Assembly: GCA_050084985.1 (NCBI GenBank) | Contig: JBITNC010000001.1 | Span: forward strand, 109,988,001-110,052,000 | Direction: 5' to 3' | From: Nageia nagi | Lineage: Eukaryota > Pinophyta | Length of the DNA stretch: 64,000 nt | Part shown: in pieces, positions 60,430-64,000 of the stretch | How the letters are laid out: every line of letters starts with the position of its first letter | How positions within the stretch are numbered: the first letter of the stretch is position 1 | The notes under the pieces: model-generated | Told to the model about the DNA's origin: nothing | The model's database searches: none | What the model saw: the letters and a program-made list of their open reading frames with translations, nothing else | Made by a program: the position numbers and the translations under genes

Positions 60430-62110
60430 GACCTCTCTATACCTACTAAGGTGCTTACTCCTCTAGCCTATTACTATTGAAAAGTATGGACCATGTATCT
60501 AGCCTCATCCTTCTCACATATGAATGTTTCTATCTTAGTCCTATATCTAATAGGAGAAGCATATGACTACCTTTACTACTTTAAATTTATGCACATAGAC
60601 TCATTTTCCCACTAATACTAATCTAACAATGACTAAGACTATACCAAAAGGAACTTTAACTCTAAGATCTTTGCTAGTAAAGAATCAATGCTAGGTACCT
60701 AGGAAGTAGGTGCCTCCACCTCCACCACTCTAACCTCCTTAGCATGAGAATCTAACCTCCTTAGCATGAGAAACATACTCCTCACCCTACATCTCCATAT
60801 CTATGATATCTATTATAGGCTCCATCTTAGCCTCTTGGGCCTCCACTACACTAGGTGATACCCTAGGGTCCTCAACCTACTACCTCACTCATCTCCCCTG
60901 GTCACCCATGTTAACCTTCTCTTTCTTTATCTACCACCATGCAACATAAATATTAGTAACATTTACATCCTCATCTATAATATTCTCATCAATAGCCTCC
61001 TCTTAAGTCAAATTAGGATCTGTGTAAACTAAAGTTTTAATATCCTTAATAAGGAGAGTCTCCTCTCACTAATACAGTATGAGATCTAGGGGAAAATCTT
61101 GTATAAGAGCAAACTAATGCTTGAAATGATCAAATTTAAAATACTCAAGGAACTCTATCTACTAACTATTAAGGACTTTCTCTTGATGAATACATATGAG
61201 CTTAGCCTCAAGATCATCCCATACTAGGTATAAATTATATGGCCTGAATCTGACATTGTATGGCATTAGCTAAGTGAGCATGATATGATAAAATATAACA
61301 TCTATATGAACACCATATATTAAATGAATATAAAAATCATCTCTCCACCACATGATACCAGTTGGATAGTCTACATGGCTAGAAAAACCAAGAATAGGAA
61401 GTTCATAAGGATGAGCAACTATAATATGCTCATACTCCTAAGCCTATAGAGTGATCATAATAGAAAGTGAGGCTCTATGATCCTATAAGAAAATGAATAA
61501 CTCCTTATAAATTTGTGTCAATAAGGTAAGCATCCAAGCATATACTTTACCATGATGTATCATATCTACCATGATCAATAGAAAAGACCAAAAAATTGCC
61601 CATTATTGGTATTAAGAATGGAATAACATTAAATCATGCCCATCAAGTAGAAGAACCTAATGCTCCCTTGTTGTTCATCCATCCAAAATTGATAATATCT
61701 ACTAGCCCCTAAGTTGATCTCAAACACAATCCTGTCCACTCTATTGACCCCATATAGACAAGTGATGGCTGGTAAAGCATCATCCCTATTAACTATATGT
61801 TGAATTCATCTTCCATGAATAGGTAGTTGATATGGGTGATGGATGTCCTCCACCATAATATTCATCTCCCCTATTGTGATATGGAGAGTAGAAATGGTGA
61901 AATCCCACCTCTCAAGTAGAGCTATGTGAAGAGGATACTCCCAATGTATGTGACCCATGAAGGGTCTAACTTTGAAACCCATAGCCCAAAAAAAAAGAAT
62001 GATCTATCATTGTAAGAAATTGGCACCCCTCTTGAAGAATAGAAGGATAGCACTCCTAGGCTCGAACATGTCTTGAACCTAGAAACAAACATAACTAGAC
62101 TAAGTAAAAA
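60430..62110 (-). pseudogene. Decayed plant-mobile-domain (PMD) protein gene
   Basis: On the minus strand from about 62110 the translation gives LLFFKRGANFLQ, then FKVRPFMGHIHWEYPLHIAL directly followed by LERWDFTISTLHITIGEMNI and MVEDIHHPYQLPIHGR. This is the PMD hallmark: an LxERW start, a G[ED]MxxxxED segment and LPxxG. RIVFEINLGASRYYQFWM follows. After breaks come MPYNVRFRPYNLYLVWDDLE, AKLICIHQEKVLNS and IEFLEYFKFDHFKH (about 61060-61270), typical of the PMD C-terminal half, and then an acidic tail. Stops and small frameshifts make it non-functional. PMD genes are commonly carried by plant transposable elements. It lies antisense in E4's 3' region, and E1 has no counterpart. Confidence 0.75.
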
Positions 62111-62673
62111 AATTTGCAACTAAAGGTTGAACACCAATGACCTAGATATAGGGTCATCAATGTTCAACCCCAAACATTGATGATTATGTAAACCCTTAGC
62201 TTTTTCTAGAGATCTTGGTTGAGGGTTTTTAAAAATTTAAAAAATGCTCAAAAATAAGCTAAAATGAAAATTCTAAATGGTCAAATATACTTTAATAACA
62301 AATCTAAATAATCCTATTGTTTCCATTTTACAAATTAAGTACTAAAATCATTATAATAAGAAGAAAATTAAAATAGGGCTTTTTAAAACCCTACCTCATC
62401 CTTAATTGACCTCATCTAGTTAATTGGTATTCTTCTTAGTGGCATGCTAACCCATGAATGTGATAATGGTGTAGAAAATGCCATTCAATCATGAATGTAG
62501 GAGGTAAGAAAGTGACAAGAGCTCTCACCAATTACCAAAAGTAAATAAGAAAATGACACTTAAATTTTCCTTTTTATTCTATTCTTTCCCTTGAGCATCA
62601 TGGATTTAAGGTTGAATGCTAGTGATTCTATGAAATGTCAACAACCCAACAAAACATCAATAACCCATTAAAA
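62111..62673. other. Spacer, nothing recognised
   Basis: AT-rich sequence upstream of the PMD pseudogene. It may hold decayed promoter DNA of that gene, but I see no clear motif. Confidence 0.4.
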
Positions 62674-62773
62674 TTATATATATATATATATATATATGTA
62701 TATGTATGTATGTATGTATGTATATATGTATGTATGTATGTATGTATATATACATACATACATATATATATAC

Positions 62774-62809
<36 letters not shown>

Positions 62810-62812
62810 GTA
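62674..62812. repeat. Self-complementary compound microsatellite
   Basis: AT repeats, then ATGT repeats, then ATAC repeats, then AT repeats. The left and right halves are reverse complements, so the 139-bp tract can fold into a long hairpin or cruciform. Confidence 0.95.
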
Positions 62813-63890
62813 ATCAAAAATAAAAAGTACAAAATCGTAAGCCCTCATTCTAGGATTGCATCAACAAATCATTAGAAAAGGTGATGCAAAAGTACTTATT
62901 TATGAATATAGAAAAAAAGTCAAAAAATTCTCATCATGATTCCTTAATGAGGAACCAAAAAATAAAAAAGAAGGAAAGAGTTAAAAAGCTCAAAATTACA
63001 TACAAAAATAGCAAAAAGATCTTTAGCCCTTCCTCTAGCACTATAATGACAAAATTTAAGGCAAACCTAAAAAGTTGTTATATGTTAAACCCTTCCTTGA
63101 GGAGGTAAAAATTCAAAAACTCAATCAAAATGATTACTCAATCTTGCAGGATGTGATAACATCACTAGATGGCATATTGAAGTAAGCCCACTAACTAGCA
63201 ATAGTAGGTTTCAAGTTTCGCAAGATGCATAATCAAAACAAACAAAATTACAATCTCTCCTTCTAAAATTTTAGGGAAGATAATTCATGGTCATTAAAGC
63301 CTCTAGTACATAAAAATTTAAAATCCTTTTGCAAGTAAAAATAAATAAATAAAAAAAATGTCAAAATTAAAAGAGCAAGCTCTCAACTTGTTAAAACAAT
63401 TACAAAGTAAATGTATAAAGAGATTAAATCTCAAAAATACTTCAAATTGTAAAAAATCAAACATGAATTAAAAGAATGAAATGAATTTTGCACAAGATCA
63501 TCATGTAACCTTGCTATCAAGAAAATATATAGTAAAATAAAATTGATTGTATGTACAATACAACCTTATCATCACATACTCACTTTGGTATGCAAAGATG
63601 AACTAAGAATATCATCACATAACTACCACAAATAGCACCTAGTATGGAGATTGATGCAAGGAATATTTTAGTATACATCAAAACTATTTTCAAAATGCAT
63701 CAAGTACAAAAAATAAAAATATGATTTAATCATGATTTGATTAATCAAAGTTTGACTTATTCAAGAGATTAAGTGAACTTTAGACATCAACCTAAGAGTT
63801 GAATATCCAAGTTAGGGAACTTGAACATGCCCACCTTTTTAAATAAAGGAAAAAAATTTAAATTATCTCCTATTGTCTTCAATAGATAAT
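62813..63890 (+). other. E4 3' non-coding end
   Basis: AT-rich DNA without coding frames. The segment 63541-63700 contains ATCACATACTCACTTTGGTA and TAGTATGGAGATTGA, matching the repeats of E1 at 22445-22745. This confirms that E4 continues to the 3' LTR. Confidence 0.65.
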
Positions 63891-63906
63891 CCAAAAAGGG
63901 AAAAAA
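63891..63906 (+). other. E4 polypurine tract
   Basis: CCAAAAAGGGAAAAAA precedes the LTR TG at 63907; it is a slightly decayed form of the E1 tract. Confidence 0.7.
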
Positions 63907-64000
63907 TGTAGACACCTAAAAATGATCCTCATTAGAGAATCAAATAGAAAAGAACCAAAAATTAATATTTATTATAAAATTATACTAAATAACCAATCAT
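63907..64000 (+). repeat. E4 3' LTR (first 94 bp)
   Basis: TGTAGACACCTAAAAATG is identical to the start of the E1 3' LTR. The rest lies beyond the window. Confidence 0.8.

Noticed and set aside
62635-62848. Tyr/Ile-rich frames on both strands
   Set aside because: They are translations of the AT/ATGT microsatellite.

Overview
The window is AT-rich repeat DNA from a large-genome land plant. I see no intact host gene, rRNA or tRNA. Stacked, mutually interrupted Ty3/gypsy LTR retrotransposons fill it. Paired RNase H domains and CxxHxxxGHxxxxC Gag knuckles in several of them point to the Tat lineage. One long LTR of Ty1/copia type and a decayed plant-mobile-domain (PMD) gene complete the content. 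A gymnosperm source is my best guess from the nested, strongly decayed Tat elements and the style of the PMD sequence; this is inference.

Layout (E-names are mine). E4 (+, about 39300-64000, left part outside the window) is the outermost layer. E5 (+, 49436-57468, target duplication TAGTT) is inserted in E4's 3' region. E3 (-, 30752 to about 39300) adjoins E4's broken gag and is probably inserted there. E3's LTR contains S7, a 2661-bp solo LTR (34883-37543, duplication CTGAT). E3's pol is cut at 30752 by E1 (+, 1-30751), whose 5' LTR starts just left of the window. E1 holds E2 (-, 3807-16290, duplication ATTAC), which splits its gag, and E6 (+, 22887-29386, duplication CATAC) in its 3' non-coding region.

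E6 is the only element that looks recently active. Its two 972-bp LTRs differ at about four positions, and it has a TATA box, primer-binding site, polypurine tract, an uninterrupted 739-codon gag and no pol. It is a Gag-only, non-autonomous element. Its LTR start and polypurine tract resemble those of E1, E4 and E5, which suggests its enzymes come from that Tat group. All other coding regions are pseudogenes, and many of their stops are explained by CAA, CAG or CGA becoming TAA, TAG or TGA.

Points worth a second look: (1) a CpG-rich box with palindromic core CGCCGGCG, repeated in E6 and, heavily decayed by transitions, in E1's LTR and leader; (2) two gene orders at one locus, with the extra RNase H upstream of RT in E2/E3 but downstream of RT-RNase H in E4/E5; (3) a long extra reading frame after integrase in E2 (over 1000 codons) and a different one in E4; (4) an age conflict, because E2 lies inside E1 yet has more diverged LTRs; (5) a promoter-like array of TGACRTCA sites in S7.
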